Shown piece after piece: positions 17,279 through 26,079 of a DNA stretch of 64,000 nucleotides; position 1 is the stretch's first letter, and the number at the start of each line of letters is the position of its first letter. The stretch covers positions 1 through 64,000 of the forward strand of contig NZ_VCEK01000007.1 in the NCBI RefSeq assembly GCF_005862235.1. Reading direction: 5' to 3'. The DNA comes from Saccharomonospora piscinae (GTDB lineage Bacteria > Actinomycetota > Actinomycetes > Mycobacteriales > Pseudonocardiaceae). The notes under the pieces are model-generated. The model had not been told where the DNA came from and ran no database searches. It worked only from the letters and a program-made list of their open reading frames with translations. Made by a program: the position numbers and the translations under genes.

Positions 17279-18070
17279 ATGACCGTACGCGACACGCCCT
17301 ATCCCGACGGCACGCCCTGCTGGGTTGACCTCATGGTTGCCGACCCGCGCATGGCGATGGACTTCTACGGCGCCCTGTTCGGCTGGAACTTCGCCGACCA
17401 GGGTGATGAGGCGGGCAACTACCTGCTGTGCTCGATCGACGACTTCGTCGTGACCGGCGTGGGCGGGATGCCACCGGATCAGCCGTCCCCACCGGTCTGG
17501 ACCACCTACCTCGCGACGTCCGATGTGGATGACACGGCGGCGAGGGTGCGCCAGGCCGGCGGCCAGCTGATGGTGGAGCCGATGGATGTGATGTCGGAGG
17601 GCCGGATGGCGATGGCGGCCGACCCGACGGGTGCGGTGTTCGGGTTGTGGCAGGCGGGGCGCACGATTGGTGCGCAGCTGACGGGTACGCCGTCGGCCCT
17701 GGTCTGGAACGAGTGCATGACCCGGGACTTCGCCACGGCGAAGGGGTTCTACACGGACGTCTTCGGCTACGCGGCGGAGGACATGTCGGACGAGCAGTTC
17801 ACCTACGCCGCGCTGCTGGTGGGGGACCGCTACGTCGGTGGCGTGGGCGAGCTGCCCGCCGACGTGCCCGCCGACGTGCCGCCGCACTGGATGACGTACT
17901 TCGGCGTGGCGGACACGGACGCGGCGGTGGCGCGGGTCGGCGACCTGGGCGGCAGCGTCGTCACGGCGCCCTTCGACACGCCCTACGGGCGGATGGCGGC
18001 GGTCGCCGACAACCAGGGCGTCGCGTTCTCCGTGATCGCCGTGACGGCGGTTCCCGACTCGCCGGAGTGA
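17279..18070 (+). CDS. VOC family protein, two glyoxalase-like modules
   Basis: 263 residues from the ATG at 17279, with GGGAG upstream. Two tandem vicinal-oxygen-chelate modules are visible: residues ~10-125 (CWVDLMVADPRMAMDFYGALFGW ... ADPTGAVFGLWQ) and ~135-255 (LVWNECMTRDFATAKGFYTDVFGY ... ADNQGVAFSVI). This layout matches the actinobacterial 27-kDa antigen/hydroxylase-like VOC group used for small aromatic or antibiotic ligands; the substrate is unknown. It sits between lpdA and the convergent glpK with a 40-bp gap. Confidence 0.85.
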   Translation: MTVRDTPYPDGTPCWVDLMVADPRMAMDFYGALFGWNFADQGDEAGNYLLCSIDDFVVTGVGGMPPDQPSPPVWTTYLATSDVDDTAARVRQAGGQLMVEPMDVMSEGRMAMAADPTGAVFGLWQAGRTIGAQLTGTPSALVWNECMTRDFATAKGFYTDVFGYAAEDMSDEQFTYAALLVGDRYVGGVGELPADVPADVPPHWMTYFGVADTDAAVARVGDLGGSVVTAPFDTPYGRMAAVADNQGVAFSVIAVTAVPDSPE

Positions 18071-18110
18071 CGACGAGCCGGGAACCCACCGGTGGGGCGT
18101 CAGCCCTCGA

Positions 18111-19625
18111 CTAGCCCTCGTCTTCGACCCAGTCGAACGTGCGGGTCACGGCCTTCTTCCAGTTGCGGTACTCGCGTGCGCGCCGGGACTCGTCCATGCT
18201 CGGTTCCCAGCGCTTGTCCTCGGCCCAGTTGTTGCGAATGTCGTCCTCGCTCTCCCAGAAGCCGACTGCGAGACCCGCGGCGTAGGCCGCGCCGAGCGCG
18301 GTGGTCTCGTTGACCTTCGGCCGGATCACCGACACACCGAGGATGTCGGCCTGGAACTGCATGAGCAGGTCGTTGACGACCATCCCGCCGTCCACTTTGA
18401 GGGTCTTCAACGGAACCCCGGAGTCGGCGTTCATGGCGTCGATGACCTCGCGGGTCTGGAAGGCCGTGGCCTCCAGCACCGCGCGGGCGAGGTGTCCTTT
18501 GTTGACGTAGCGCGTCAGCCCCACGATGGCGCCCCGTGCGTCCGAGCGCCAGTACGGTGCGAACAGGCCGGAGAAGGCGGGCACGAAGTACGCCCCGCCG
18601 TTGTCGTCCACTGTGCGCGCGTAGTCCTCGATCTCGGCCGCGGACGTGATCATGTTGAGGTTGTCGCGCAACCACTGCACCAGTGACCCGGTGACGGCGA
18701 TGGCGCCTTCCAATGCGTACACCGCGTCGTTGGAGCCGATCTTGTAGCAGACGGTCGTGAGCAGGCCGTTCTGCGACATGACCTTGTCGGTGCCCGTGTT
18801 GAGCAGCACGAAGTTGCCGGTGCCGTAGGTGTTCTTGGCCTCGCCGACACTCAGGCACGCCTGCCCGAAGGTGGCGGCCTGCTGGTCGCCGAGGATGCCC
18901 GCGATGGGCACACCACCCAGCGCCCCGCGCTCACGGGTCGTGCCGTAGGTCTCCGAGGACGAGCGGATCTCGGGCAGCATCGACATCGGGATGCCCATGT
19001 CGGCGGCGATGCTCTCGTCCCAGGACAGCGTGTCGAGATCCATCAGCAGGGTGCGCGAGGCGTTGGTGGGGTCGGTGACGTGGATGCCGCCGTCCACCCC
19101 GCCCGTCATGTTCCACAGCACCCAGGTGTCCATGTTGCCGAACAGCAGCTCGCCGTTCTCGGCTCGCTCCCGGACTCCCTCGACGTTGTCCAGAATCCAC
19201 TTGATCTTCGGCCCCGAGAAGTAGGTCGCCAGCGGCAGCCCGGTGGTCTGCCGGTAGCGCTCTTGTCCGCCGCCGAGCGCACCGAGTTCGCCGATGATGC
19301 GGTCGGTGCGGGTGTCCTGCCAGACGATGGCGTTGTAGACGGGCTTGCCGGTCTTGCGGTCCCACACCAGGGTGGTCTCGCGCTGGTTGGTGATGCCGAC
19401 CGCGGCGATGTCGCCCGCCGTGATGTCGGCGTTGGCCAGCGCGCCTGCCGCGGTGGCCCTGGTGTTGGCCCAGATCTCCTCAGCGTCGTGCTCGACCCAG
19501 CCTGCCTTCGGGAAGATCTGCTTGTGTTCCCGCTGGTCGACGGCGACGACCTGCCCGGAGTGGTCGAAGACCATCGTGCGGGTGGAGGTTGTTCCCTGGT
19601 CGATCGCGGCGATGTATGAAGCCAT
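18111..19625 (-). CDS. glpK: Glycerol kinase
   Basis: 504 residues from the ATG at 19623-19625, with AAGGA five bases upstream; a GTG one codon earlier is possible. FGGY-kinase signatures: [16 protein letters not shown] at the N-terminus, [46 protein letters not shown], and the C-terminal [21 protein letters not shown]. It phosphorylates glycerol to glycerol 3-phosphate in the cytoplasm, trapping what GlpF admits. It lies 21 bases downstream of glpF in the same operon; glpD is divergent. Confidence 0.97.
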   Translation of the reverse strand: MASYIAAIDQGTTSTRTMVFDHSGQVVAVDQREHKQIFPKAGWVEHDAEEIWANTRATAAGALANADITAGDIAAVGITNQRETTLVWDRKTGKPVYNAIVWQDTRTDRIIGELGALGGGQERYRQTTGLPLATYFSGPKIKWILDNVEGVRERAENGELLFGNMDTWVLWNMTGGVDGGIHVTDPTNASRTLLMDLDTLSWDESIAADMGIPMSMLPEIRSSSETYGTTRERGALGGVPIAGILGDQQAATFGQACLSVGEAKNTYGTGNFVLLNTGTDKVMSQNGLLTTVCYKIGSNDAVYALEGAIAVTGSLVQWLRDNLNMITSAAEIEDYARTVDDNGGAYFVPAFSGLFAPYWRSDARGAIVGLTRYVNKGHLARAVLEATAFQTREVIDAMNADSGVPLKTLKVDGGMVVNDLLMQFQADILGVSVIRPKVNETTALGAAYAAGLAVGFWESEDDIRNNWAEDKRWEPSMDESRRAREYRNWKKAVTRTFDWVEDEG

Positions 19626-19646
19626 CACTGTCCTTTCCGCCGGTCG

Positions 19647-20597
19647 CTATTCCGCCGACTTGCGTGTCTCGGTCTCGTCGGTGGGCTCGGGAACGCGTCC
19701 CGGCGGAGGCCCCTCCACACCCACCAGCTTCTCGCGGGCACTGAGGACCTGGCCGATGAACAGGTCGTACACGAGGATGCCGACGACACCACCGATGAGT
19801 GGCCCCGCGATCGGGATCCACCAGTAGTTGCTGAACCATTCCCCGTTGCCGGGTAGTGCCGCGTCACCCCAGCCCGCGAAGTACGCGAGCAGGCGAGGTC
19901 CGAAGTCACGGGCCGGATTGATCGCGTAGCCCGCGTTGGTGCCGAAGCTCAGGCCGATGGCGGTCACGACGAACCCGATGGCCCACGGCCCGAAGTTGCT
20001 CTGGGGAGCCATGTTGCGGCTGTCGATGAGGGCCGCGATGGCCAGGACCAGGAAGGCCGTGCCCACGATCTGGTCAAGCAGCGGACCCCAGGTGCCGCCG
20101 CCGAAGTACTCGGCGGGGAACGTGGCGAAGATCGAGAACGAGGGTACTGAGTCTTCTCTCTCGGCGAATCCTTCGGCCGCGTTGAACGCGTTGATGGCGT
20201 CGGCGTAGACCCAGTACACGATGGCCGCCGCGGTGAAGGCACCGAGTACCTGCGCGATCCAGTACGGAACCACCTTCACCCACGGGAACTTGCGCCGTAC
20301 CGCGAACGCGAGGGTCACCGCCGGGTTGATGTGGGCGCCGCTGACTCCACCCGCGACGTAGACGCCGAACACCACCGCCAGGCCCCAGCCGAACGCGATG
20401 ATCAGCCAGTTGCCGGGCCCGAAGGCATCCATCTGCCTGCCGGAACCCGGTAGCCCGGCCAGCGCGACGGCGACCGAGCCGCAGCCCAGCAGGATGAGCA
20501 CCGCCGTGCCCAGGAACTCAGCCAGTAACTCCCCGCCGGTGTGCTGCCGAAGTCTGGTCAATCCGCTGGTCTGGTGACGGGTGTCCTTCATACTCAT
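19647..20597 (-). CDS. glpF: Glycerol uptake facilitator (aquaglyceroporin)
   Basis: 316 residues from the ATG at 20595-20597, with GGAGG six bases upstream. Six transmembrane helices and the two MIP half-helices are seen: GGVSGAHINPAVT and GYAINPARDFGPR. The Asp after the second NPAR is typical of glycerol channels rather than strict water channels. The loop between helices 3 and 4 is long (about residues 130-170), and the C-terminal tail is charged and Pro-rich (PPPGRVPEPTDETETRKSAE). It passively admits glycerol for GlpK and is the first gene of the glpF-glpK operon. Confidence 0.96.
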   Translation of the reverse strand: MSMKDTRHQTSGLTRLRQHTGGELLAEFLGTAVLILLGCGSVAVALAGLPGSGRQMDAFGPGNWLIIAFGWGLAVVFGVYVAGGVSGAHINPAVTLAFAVRRKFPWVKVVPYWIAQVLGAFTAAAIVYWVYADAINAFNAAEGFAEREDSVPSFSIFATFPAEYFGGGTWGPLLDQIVGTAFLVLAIAALIDSRNMAPQSNFGPWAIGFVVTAIGLSFGTNAGYAINPARDFGPRLLAYFAGWGDAALPGNGEWFSNYWWIPIAGPLIGGVVGILVYDLFIGQVLSAREKLVGVEGPPPGRVPEPTDETETRKSAE

Positions 20598-20796
20598 GCC
20601 ACACCTCCGCCTTCAGCCGGGACCTCGTTATCCCTGGCTTCATCGTGCTCCGCCCGCACCGCCCGGACAACATCTGAACGGCGCAGTTCGACAGAAGCTG
20701 ATTGCCCCTGATTGCCCACACCGGAACGTGGGAAGCTCAATATGGGCCACCGGATCAGGTCTGGTGGGTGACGTCCGCCGTGACGAGGAGGCGAGT
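20598..20796. promoter_or_regulatory. Divergent glpF-glpD promoter region with 10-bp tandem repeat
   Basis: This ~200-bp region separates the divergent glp genes and should hold both promoters. The decamer CTGATTGCCC is repeated perfectly in tandem (20698-20707, 20708-20717), one helical turn apart. That makes it a candidate site for a glycerol regulator; no regulator gene is adjacent. Confidence 0.45.
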
Positions 20797-22515
20797 GTGA
20801 CTGTGTCGTTGGGACCGGCGAACCGTGAGGAAGCCTGGCAGCGGCTGAGCAGCGAGAGTTTCGACCTCGTCGTGGTGGGCGGCGGTGTTGTGGGCGTGGG
20901 GACCGCGCTGGACGCGGCCACCCGCGGCCTGCGGGTGGCCCTCGTGGAGGCACGCGACCTGGGTTCGGGAACGTCGAGCCGGTCGAGCAAGCTGTTCCAC
21001 GGTGGATTGCGCTACCTGGAGCAGCTCGAGTTCGGACTGGTGCGGGAGGCGCTGCGCGAGCGGGAGCTGATGCTGACCACGCTCGCGCCCCATCTCGTCA
21101 AGCCCGTCAGTTTCCTGTACCCGCTGACCCACCGGGTGTGGGAGCGGCCGTACACGGCGTCCGGCCTGCTGCTGTACGACACGATGGGCGGCGCGCGCTC
21201 GGTACCGGGGCAGAAGCACCTGACGAAGGCGGGGGCGTTGCGGATGGTGCCTGCGCTGCGACGCGACGCGCTCATCGGCGGCATCCGGTACTACGACGCC
21301 ATGGCCGACGACGCCCGGCACACGATGATGGTGGCCCGCACGGCGGCCCACTACGGTGCGGTCGTACGGACCTCGACGCAGGTGGTGGAGTTCCTGCGCG
21401 AGGCCGACCGCGTGTCCGGCGTGCGCGTGCGCGACGTCGAGGACGGCAGGGAGACCGACGTCCAGGCGTCCGTGGTCGTCAATTGCACCGGTGTGTGGAC
21501 CGACGAGTTGCAGCACCTGGCGGGCAGCCGCGGCAGGTTCCGGGTGCGGGCCAGCAAGGGTGTACACATCGTGGTACCCCGCGACCGCATCGTGTCCGAG
21601 AGCGGGATGATCCTGCGCACCGAGAAGTCGGTGCTGTTCGTCATCCCGTGGCGCAGCAACCACTGGATCGTGGGCACCACGGACACCGACTGGAACCTGG
21701 ACCTGGCGCACCCGGCCGCCACCCGCAACGACATCGACTATCTCCTGTCCCAGGTGAACAACGTGCTGGCGACACCGCTGACGCACGACGACATCGAGGG
21801 TGTCTACGCGGGACTGCGCCCGCTGCTGGCCGGGGAGAGCGAAGAGACGTCCAAGCTCTCCCGTGAGCACGCGGTGGCCAGGGTGGCGCCGGGCCTGGTG
21901 GCCATCGCGGGCGGCAAGTACACGACCTACCGCGTCATGGCGGCCGACGCGGTGGACGCCGCGTCGGGCGACCTGCCGGGGCGGCCCCGCTCGTCCATCA
22001 CGGACAAGGTGCCGCTGCTGGGCGCGGACGGCTACCACGCGCTGGTGAACCAGGCCGATCACCTGGCGGCGCGGCACGGCCTGCATCCGTATCGCGTGCG
22101 GCACCTGCTCGACCGCTACGGCTCCCTGATCGGCGAGGTGCTGGCCGAGGCCGACGGGAAACCGGAGCTGACCAAGCCCCTGGACGCCGCGCCCGACTAC
22201 CTCAAGGTGGAGGTGGTGTACGCGGCGAGCCACGAGGGGGCGATGCATCTGGAGGACGTGCTGGCCCGCCGCACCCGCATTTCCATCGAGTACCCGCATC
22301 GCGGTGCCGACTGCGCGGAGCAGGTGGCCGAGCTGGTGGGCGAGGTGCTCGGCTGGTCGCCGGAGACCCGCGCGTCGGAGGTGCGGGTGTACCAGGCTCG
22401 GGTCAGGGCCGAGCGGGAGTCGCAGACCGAGCCGGGTGACGAGGACGCCGACGCGCGGCGTTCCGCCGCGCCGGAGGCCCGGTCCGGACTGGTGGATCTG
22501 GCCGGGACGGGCTGA
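20797..22515 (+). CDS. glpD: Glycerol-3-phosphate dehydrogenase, FAD-dependent
   Basis: 572 residues from the GTG at 20797, chosen for GAGGAGG five bases upstream; longer in-frame extensions run through the promoter region. FAD-binding VVVGGGVVGVGTALDAATRG (GxGxxG), LEARDLGSGTSSRSSKL-type loop, HGGLRYLE and GGKYTTYRVMAADAVD are the GlpD signatures; the C-terminal DAO_C helical domain spans about 400-520. It oxidises glycerol 3-phosphate to dihydroxyacetone phosphate and passes electrons to menaquinone at the membrane. The ~40-residue acidic/Arg tail is not conserved. It completes the glycerol pathway with glpF-glpK. Confidence 0.96.
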   Translation: MTVSLGPANREEAWQRLSSESFDLVVVGGGVVGVGTALDAATRGLRVALVEARDLGSGTSSRSSKLFHGGLRYLEQLEFGLVREALRERELMLTTLAPHLVKPVSFLYPLTHRVWERPYTASGLLLYDTMGGARSVPGQKHLTKAGALRMVPALRRDALIGGIRYYDAMADDARHTMMVARTAAHYGAVVRTSTQVVEFLREADRVSGVRVRDVEDGRETDVQASVVVNCTGVWTDELQHLAGSRGRFRVRASKGVHIVVPRDRIVSESGMILRTEKSVLFVIPWRSNHWIVGTTDTDWNLDLAHPAATRNDIDYLLSQVNNVLATPLTHDDIEGVYAGLRPLLAGESEETSKLSREHAVARVAPGLVAIAGGKYTTYRVMAADAVDAASGDLPGRPRSSITDKVPLLGADGYHALVNQADHLAARHGLHPYRVRHLLDRYGSLIGEVLAEADGKPELTKPLDAAPDYLKVEVVYAASHEGAMHLEDVLARRTRISIEYPHRGADCAEQVAELVGEVLGWSPETRASEVRVYQARVRAERESQTEPGDEDADARRSAAPEARSGLVDLAGTG

Positions 22516-22521
22516 CGCGGG

Positions 22522-22866
22522 CTATTCGGCGAACCGCAGGCCCAGGCGCGCGTAGGCGTCTCGGGTGTGGGCCAGGCCCTCGGTGGCGATGCGCTCGGCG
22601 AGGCGGAACTCCTCGGCCGTGGTGGCATCGGCCAGGACGGCGCCCGCGCTGTGCCAGCGTTCGGTGGCGCGGCGCAGCAGCGTGGTGGTGTGGTCGTCGC
22701 CGGGCGGGACCGGTGGCGGGACCTCGACGTGGTGCGCCAGCCGCAGGCAGGCCGCACGCGCCCTGACCTCGGTGCCTCCGGGGTCGGGACGCCGCCGTCG
22801 CAGGAGCACGGGCACCAGCGCGCCCGCTCCGAGCACCAGCGGACCCACGAGCCACAGCCAGGTCAC
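22522..22866 (-). CDS. Small membrane-anchored protein of unknown function, third in a coupled membrane cluster
   Basis: 114 residues from the GTG at 22864-22866, whose GTGA overlaps the stop of the upstream gene. A single N-terminal hydrophobic segment (WLWLVGPLVLGAGALVPVLL) ends in RRRRPD, so the rest is cytoplasmic. The ~80-residue soluble part is helical with many Ala/Arg/Glu (LLRRATERWHSAGAVLADATTAEEFRLAERIATEGL), resembling the helical tails of its two upstream neighbours. No family recognised. It probably works in a complex with the two upstream products. Confidence 0.65.
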   Translation of the reverse strand: MTWLWLVGPLVLGAGALVPVLLRRRRPDPGGTEVRARAACLRLAHHVEVPPPVPPGDDHTTTLLRRATERWHSAGAVLADATTAEEFRLAERIATEGLAHTRDAYARLGLRFAE

Positions 22867-23747
22867 AGCAGTTCCTCGATCCGGTCCAGTCGCCGCCGTA
22901 CCCGGTCGAGGCGGGCCGTGCCGCCCGGTTCGCCGAGTTCCCGCATGGCCAGCACGTACTCCTTCGCCGCCTCCGCGTTGGGTTCCCCTTCCGGATGCAG
23001 CACCCGGTCGGCGACGCGGTTGAGCCGGGCGCCCAGTTCGGCCTCCTTCGGCGCGGTGACCTTCCGGCGGAACGACACCAGCGCGAGTCCCCGCAGGAGC
23101 AGGAACACCGCGATCGTGGCCGAGACGATGCCGAGGAAGGCGAGCACGAGCTGCGAGACGTCGGTGACGCTGTCGACCGGCCCGCGCCGGGGCAGCTCGC
23201 CGTACGCCTCGGCGGCCTCGGCGTCGAAGGTGAGGACGTACTCTTCCAGCTCCGGGGTGAGGTCGGTGTCGCTGGCGCGGTACTGCCAGCTCTGCTCGGC
23301 GGCGGCGACCACGGACAGGGCGAAGCCAGCCGCGTCGTCGTCGGTCTCGGTCGGATCGGGAAAGGCCGGGCCCTCGCAGTACGAGCTGCCGTACTCGCGC
23401 TCGGGTTCGGTGGCGAAGACGACGACGAGGTTGGTGGGCACCAGTTCGGCGACGTCGCGGCACAGTGCCAGCCGGGGCACCGTCTCGTCGGCGTACTCGT
23501 CCAGCGGGGTCTCGTCGAAGATCGCCACCACGATGGCGCGGTCGCCGATGACCTCGCGTGCCCGCTGCGGGTCCACGAGTCCGGGAGCGCCGGGGTCGAC
23601 GTGGACGGACGAGTCCTCCAGGCCGCCTGCGGCGGTCGCCGCCCGCTCGCCCGCGGTGACCCACGGGGTGAAGATCCACAGGAAGGCCGCGACGCCGACG
23701 ACGACGGCGACGATCAGCCAGCGGGGAAGACGTCTCGCTGCCTTCAT
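22863..23747 (-). CDS. Two-helix membrane protein with large external domain, unknown function
   Basis: 294 residues from the ATG at 23745-23747 (ATGA overlap with the upstream stop). N-terminal helix LPRWLIVAVVVGVAAFLWIFTPWV; external domain about 28-190 with two Cys (LCRDVAELV and SSYCEGPAF) that could form a disulfide; second helix VLAFLGIVSATIAVFLLLRGLAL at about 203-225. A cytoplasmic helical tail follows (ELGARLNRVADRVLHPEGE, with a C-terminal coiled-coil-like LDRVRRRLDRIEELL). The external part contains REVIGDRAIVVAIFDETPLDEY, reminiscent of TPM-type domains, but this is weak. No named family recognised. Confidence 0.65.
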   Translation of the reverse strand: MKAARRLPRWLIVAVVVGVAAFLWIFTPWVTAGERAATAAGGLEDSSVHVDPGAPGLVDPQRAREVIGDRAIVVAIFDETPLDEYADETVPRLALCRDVAELVPTNLVVVFATEPEREYGSSYCEGPAFPDPTETDDDAAGFALSVVAAAEQSWQYRASDTDLTPELEEYVLTFDAEAAEAYGELPRRGPVDSVTDVSQLVLAFLGIVSATIAVFLLLRGLALVSFRRKVTAPKEAELGARLNRVADRVLHPEGEPNAEAAKEYVLAMRELGEPGGTARLDRVRRRLDRIEELL

Positions 23748-25084
23748 CGCCGAACTCCGCTCGCTCCGGTGCGTCCGCGCAGGGCGCGCCTGCCCGTCTC
23801 GGCCACGGCGCGGACCTCGGTCATGGCGGCCGCGGTCCCGGCCTGGTCGAAGAGGGTTCTCGCCGTCGCATGGCGCTCGGCGGCCGCCGCGACGCCGGGT
23901 CCGTTCCCACCGCGCTCGGCCTCGACCAGCCGCTCGCCCAGCTCCGCGATGGCCGCGAACGCGCGAGCCTGCGCCACCTGGAACGCCCTGCGCTCGTCGC
24001 GGGCCTCGCCGAGGCGCCTGCCGACGACGCGGACGAGCGGCACACCGCCGACCACCAGCGCCGATCCGCCGAGTAGCCAGGGCGCGAGCCCGGCGACGAG
24101 CTGCCGCAACGTCTGCGGCTGTGGCCTGCCGAACGGATGCTCGGTGAGCAGGGTGTCGGCCCGCAGGAGTACGGAGCCGATGCGGTCCTGCATGACCAGG
24201 CCCTGCCGGAGTGTGGCGGTCTCGAAGCGCCCGAAGGCGTAGTCGCGGGCCAGGCTCAGCTCGGTCTGCGGGCCTCCCGCGACCTCCAACCAGCCGCCGT
24301 GGGCGACCAGCACGATGTCGTCGGGAAAGTGCTCGGCCAGCGCGGGTGCGTAGTCGACGAGCGGCTCGCCCGGTTCGCCCGGAGGAAACGCCACCGCGCG
24401 GACGGTGAATCCGGTGCGTTCCTCCAGCAACTCGAGCGGGATGTCGAGGCGGTCCCGCCTGCCCGGGGCGTTGATCACGCGCTGCTCGCGCAGGCGATCC
24501 ACCAGTTCCCGTATCCGCCGGTCGGAGGGCTCCACCGACTCGGGCAGCGGGTGCGGTGACTCGTAACTGCTCTTCGCGTTGTCCCCGTCCTTCGCGTGCT
24601 GGATGAGGCTCCACACCGAATCGGTGACGTCGTACTGCCCGGTGTGCTGGCGCAGCCGTGAGAGATCGCCCGGGCTCGTGGTGACACCCTCGGTCGAGGA
24701 CACGAGCAGGCCCTCCACCTCGATCACCGTCCGGCCGGTCTCCTCGGCCCAGTCGTTCAGCGGCCGGTGGACCTGGTCTAGGTAGTCATCGCGGTCGGGG
24801 TAGTGCCCACCGTCATCCGGCCGCCCGGTGAACGGGGAGACGAGGACCCGCATGTCGTCGGTCAGTTCGGAGCGGATGAGGTCCTCGTCGAACCTCGCCA
24901 CCGCACCCGGTGCCCGGTAGATCGACTCGGTCTCCAGCGCCCGCAACGCCGCGTCGACGTCGAGTTTCGGCGCGGCAGGCGGGCCCTCGCCGTCCTGCTC
25001 CTGTGCGGCACCGGCACCGGCACCGAGCAACCCCGAACTCAGCAGAAGCAGCAGCACCGCGGCCCAGCGTGCCGGGGCCTTCAC
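23744..25084 (-). CDS. Secreted/membrane protein with signal peptide, external domain and C-terminal helical tail
   Basis: 446 residues from the GTG at 25082-25084, overlapping the GNAT stop by GTGA. Signal peptide WAAVLLLLLSSGLLGAGAGAAQ; external region about 30-320; one transmembrane segment LVAGLAPWLLGGSALVVGGVPLV at about 335-357; a cytoplasmic Ala/Glu/Arg helical tail. The external part seems to contain two related halves (IRSELTDDMRVLVSPF and LAEHFPDDIVLVAHGGWLEV). It shares its topology with the next gene, implying a hetero-oligomeric membrane complex. Function unknown. Confidence 0.65.
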   Translation of the reverse strand: MKAPARWAAVLLLLLSSGLLGAGAGAAQEQDGEGPPAAPKLDVDAALRALETESIYRAPGAVARFDEDLIRSELTDDMRVLVSPFTGRPDDGGHYPDRDDYLDQVHRPLNDWAEETGRTVIEVEGLLVSSTEGVTTSPGDLSRLRQHTGQYDVTDSVWSLIQHAKDGDNAKSSYESPHPLPESVEPSDRRIRELVDRLREQRVINAPGRRDRLDIPLELLEERTGFTVRAVAFPPGEPGEPLVDYAPALAEHFPDDIVLVAHGGWLEVAGGPQTELSLARDYAFGRFETATLRQGLVMQDRIGSVLLRADTLLTEHPFGRPQPQTLRQLVAGLAPWLLGGSALVVGGVPLVRVVGRRLGEARDERRAFQVAQARAFAAIAELGERLVEAERGGNGPGVAAAAERHATARTLFDQAGTAAAMTEVRAVAETGRRALRGRTGASGVRR

Positions 25085-25596
25085 GAGTCCGCCTCGCGCC
25101 GCCACCGCAGTTCGCCGCCGTCCCGGCCGACGAGCGCGAATCCGCACCTCGTCGCCACGGCGTGGGACGCGGTGTTGTCCGGGACGTGGGTGTAGTCCAC
25201 CCGCCGCAGCCCGAGCGCCCCGAACCCGAACCGCACCACCGTGTCCACCACCGTGCTCGCCACGCCCCTGCCCCGGGCCGAGGGATGGACCCACACCGCC
25301 ACCTCGGCGGTGCCGCCCGCGAGGTCGAGGTCCTTCAGTCCCACCTCGCCCAGCAGCGCGCCCGTGGTGGGTTCGGCCGCGGCCCAGGAGCAGCGCCGGT
25401 CAGCGGCCCACTCCTCGGCGCGGCGCCGGACGTAGTCGCCCGCCGCCTGCGGGGTGTCCACGACGTAGTTCGGCACGTACCGGCGCAGCAGCGGGTCGGC
25501 GAACGCTTCGACGAGGGCGGGCCGGTCGTCGAGCGCGCGGTCGGCCCTCAGTTGCCGCAGGTAGTACCCACCCGCGTTGATCTCGACCGGCTCCAT
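25081..25596 (-). CDS. GNAT family N-acetyltransferase (RimJ/RimL type)
   Basis: 171 residues from the ATG at 25594-25596. GNAT motifs: core strand TAEVAVWVHPSARGRGVASTVVDTVV (acetyl-CoA loop about residues 95-120) and the downstream ALGLRRVDYTHVPDNTASHAVATRCGF, characteristic of the RimJ/RimL-like Acetyltransf_3 group that modifies N-termini or small molecules. It is the first gene of a stop-start-coupled run of four on the minus strand, so it is co-expressed with the three unknown membrane proteins; whether it modifies them is speculation. Confidence 0.85.
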   Translation of the reverse strand: MEPVEINAGGYYLRQLRADRALDDRPALVEAFADPLLRRYVPNYVVDTPQAAGDYVRRRAEEWAADRRCSWAAAEPTTGALLGEVGLKDLDLAGGTAEVAVWVHPSARGRGVASTVVDTVVRFGFGALGLRRVDYTHVPDNTASHAVATRCGFALVGRDGGELRWRREADS

Positions 25597-25631
25597 GATC
25601 GGAGATTGTAGAAGCGGCCCGCCTCGGTGTG

Positions 25632-26033
25632 TCAGCCACGGCGACGGGACGCGAACGAGCCCGCGAGCATGGCGACGATCAGCGGCAACACGAAGACGAA
25701 CACCATGCCCCTGGCCACCGTGAAGAACAGCACGATCGCGACCAGCGCCGCCAGCGGCACCGCACTCGCCGCGAGGCGCTGCTGCCACGGCTGCGAGACC
25801 TCCGCACCGGACTCGCGGGTGGCCGGGGGCGGGGCGAGTATCGCGGGCCGGGGTTCGGGCAGGTCCGCGAACAGCGGCGCCAGGTCCCGCCGCGTCTTGG
25901 CCGCGCTCACCTTCGCGGCCCGCTCGTCGTACTCGACGAGGTCGAGGCGCCCGGTTCGGACGTGCTCGCTCAGCGCGTCCAGCGCCTCCTGCCGCTCAGC
26001 GTCGCTGAGCCGGTACTCCGGTCCGTCGGCCAC
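25632..26033 (-). CDS. DUF1707 (SHOCT-like) membrane protein
   Basis: 133 residues from the GTG at 26031-26033. The N-terminal ~55 residues fit DUF1707: YRLSDAERQEALDALSEHVRTG, LDLVEYDERAAKVSAAKTRRDLAPLFADLP. A Pro-rich linker and two closely spaced C-terminal helices follow (AASAVPLAALVAIVLFFTVARG and VFVFVLPLIVAMLAGSF), ending in SRRRG. DUF1707 is common at the N-terminus of actinobacterial membrane proteins and has no established biochemical role. It lies between accA3 and the GNAT gene on the same strand. Confidence 0.85.
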   Translation of the reverse strand: MADGPEYRLSDAERQEALDALSEHVRTGRLDLVEYDERAAKVSAAKTRRDLAPLFADLPEPRPAILAPPPATRESGAEVSQPWQQRLAASAVPLAALVAIVLFFTVARGMVFVFVLPLIVAMLAGSFASRRRG

Positions 26034-26079
26034 ACCCCGATCGTAGGTCGCCTCGGGCCCCGCAGACCACGAGCGGCGC

